Assembly: GCA_017860675.1 (NCBI GenBank)
Contig: JAGDMV010000136.1
Span: 1-5,261, forward strand
Origin: Chloroflexota bacterium
GTDB lineage: Bacteria; Chloroflexota; Limnocylindria; Limnocylindrales; CSP1-4
DNA: 5,261 nt
Reading direction: 5' to 3'
How positions within the stretch are numbered: position 1 is the first letter of the stretch; each line of letters opens with the position of its first letter. Below, piece by piece: positions 4,824-5,261 of the stretch. The position numbers and the translations under genes are program-made. Below the pieces are notes generated by a model. The model was not told where the DNA came from. It saw only the letters and a list, made by a program, of their open reading frames with translations, and ran no database searches.

Positions 4824-5261
4824 TCAGACCCAGTCGAGGCGACGCAGCAGGAAGAGCGTGATCGCGGCGAGGACGACGATCGAGCCGGCCACGATCCAGA
4901 AGCCGAACGGGCCCGTGAGCCCGACCGAGCTGGCGGCCTCGCTCATCCCGAACAGCCCGGCCAGGGCGCCCATCCCGGCCAGGGTCACGGTCACCCCGGT
5001 CAGCCGTTTCATGATCACCGTCAGGTTGTTGTTGACCGTCGACAGGTAGACGTCGAGGCTGCCGCTCACCAGCTCGCGGAAGGAGTCGTACTCATCCGAG
5101 AGGTGGATGGCGTGGTCGTAGACGTCGCGGAAGTAGACGACGTGCTCCGGGGCGATGACGGGCAGCGTGCGGTTCGTCAGCTGGTTGAGGACCTCCCGCT
5201 GGGGCGCGGCGACGTGGCGGATGTCGATCAGCTGGCGCTTGAGCGAGAAGAGGTGGTCGAG
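4824..5261 (-). CDS. corA: CorA-family divalent metal transporter, C-terminal part (5' end outside window)
   Basis: CorA proteins are pentameric channels for Mg2+ and related ions in the cytoplasmic membrane. The frame is open from the window edge and gives 145 residues before TGA, roughly the last 40-45% of a usual 310-350 residue protein. YFRDVYDHAIHLSDEYDSFR (43-62) and the following SGSLDVYLSTVNNNL are the typical long stalk helix leading into the pore. The first membrane helix is about 89-106 and ends in LAGLFGMSE, where the family signature GMN should be; Asn is replaced by Ser107 (codon AGC). A short loop (108-120) and a second helix (about 121-138) follow, and the protein ends in basic RRLDWV, as is usual for CorA on the cytoplasmic side. 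The loop lacks the MPE-type acidic motif often seen after GMN. Ion choice cannot be told from sequence; ZntB-like export or a non-Mg role is possible. The promoter and start are outside the window. Confidence 0.92.
   Translation of the reverse strand, partial: LDHLFSLKRQLIDIRHVAAPQREVLNQLTNRTLPVIAPEHVVYFRDVYDHAIHLSDEYDSFRELVSGSLDVYLSTVNNNLTVIMKRLTGVTVTLAGMGALAGLFGMSEAASSVGLTGPFGFWIVAGSIVVLAAITLFLLRRLDWV

Overview
This is a high-GC bacterial chromosomal window carrying six protein genes, two of them cut by the window ends. Codon third positions are almost all G or C, and long open frames on the non-coding strand are a by-product of this. The gene set (a Nuo-type complex I, a CorA-like transporter, a trehalose-phosphatase and a sortase-fold protein with a Pro/Thr-rich stalk) fits a high-GC Chloroflexota or actinobacterial lineage. 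I lean to Chloroflexota from the look of the sortase-like and CorA-like proteins, with low certainty and no search to back it.

Positions 2-2462 (+) are the end of a respiratory complex I operon: the C-terminal two thirds of nuoM, a 10-base gap with a good ribosome binding site, then complete nuoN. Both proteins keep the charged residues of the proton-pumping antiporter-like subunits. Positions 2463-2525 form a short convergent gap with a perfect GC hairpin that runs into a canonical G-quadruplex motif.

Positions 2526-3793 (-) are a two-gene unit: a 99-residue one-helix protein with a Pro/Thr/Ser/Ala-rich tail, whose stop overlaps (ATGA) the start of a HAD-family trehalose-6-phosphate phosphatase. 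Positions 3794-4029 separate this unit from a divergent sortase-like gene. Each side has a near-identical element, CCTGCTA-N4/5-CCGGCCGA, in inverted orientation. It reads as an extended -10 promoter, leaderless on the minus-strand side.

Positions 4030-4740 (+) encode a membrane-anchored sortase-fold protein in which the catalytic Cys is Ser and the catalytic Arg appears to be Lys. A second convergent gap (4741-4823) again has a G-quadruplex motif overlapping a hairpin. The window ends in the C-terminal half of a CorA-family transporter (-) whose GMN signature reads GMS.

The most interesting points are the Cys-less sortase-like protein paired across a mirrored promoter with a small stalk protein, the GMS filter of the CorA homologue, and the hairpin/G-quadruplex overlap at both convergent gene ends. 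I found no tRNA, rRNA, CRISPR array or mobile element.
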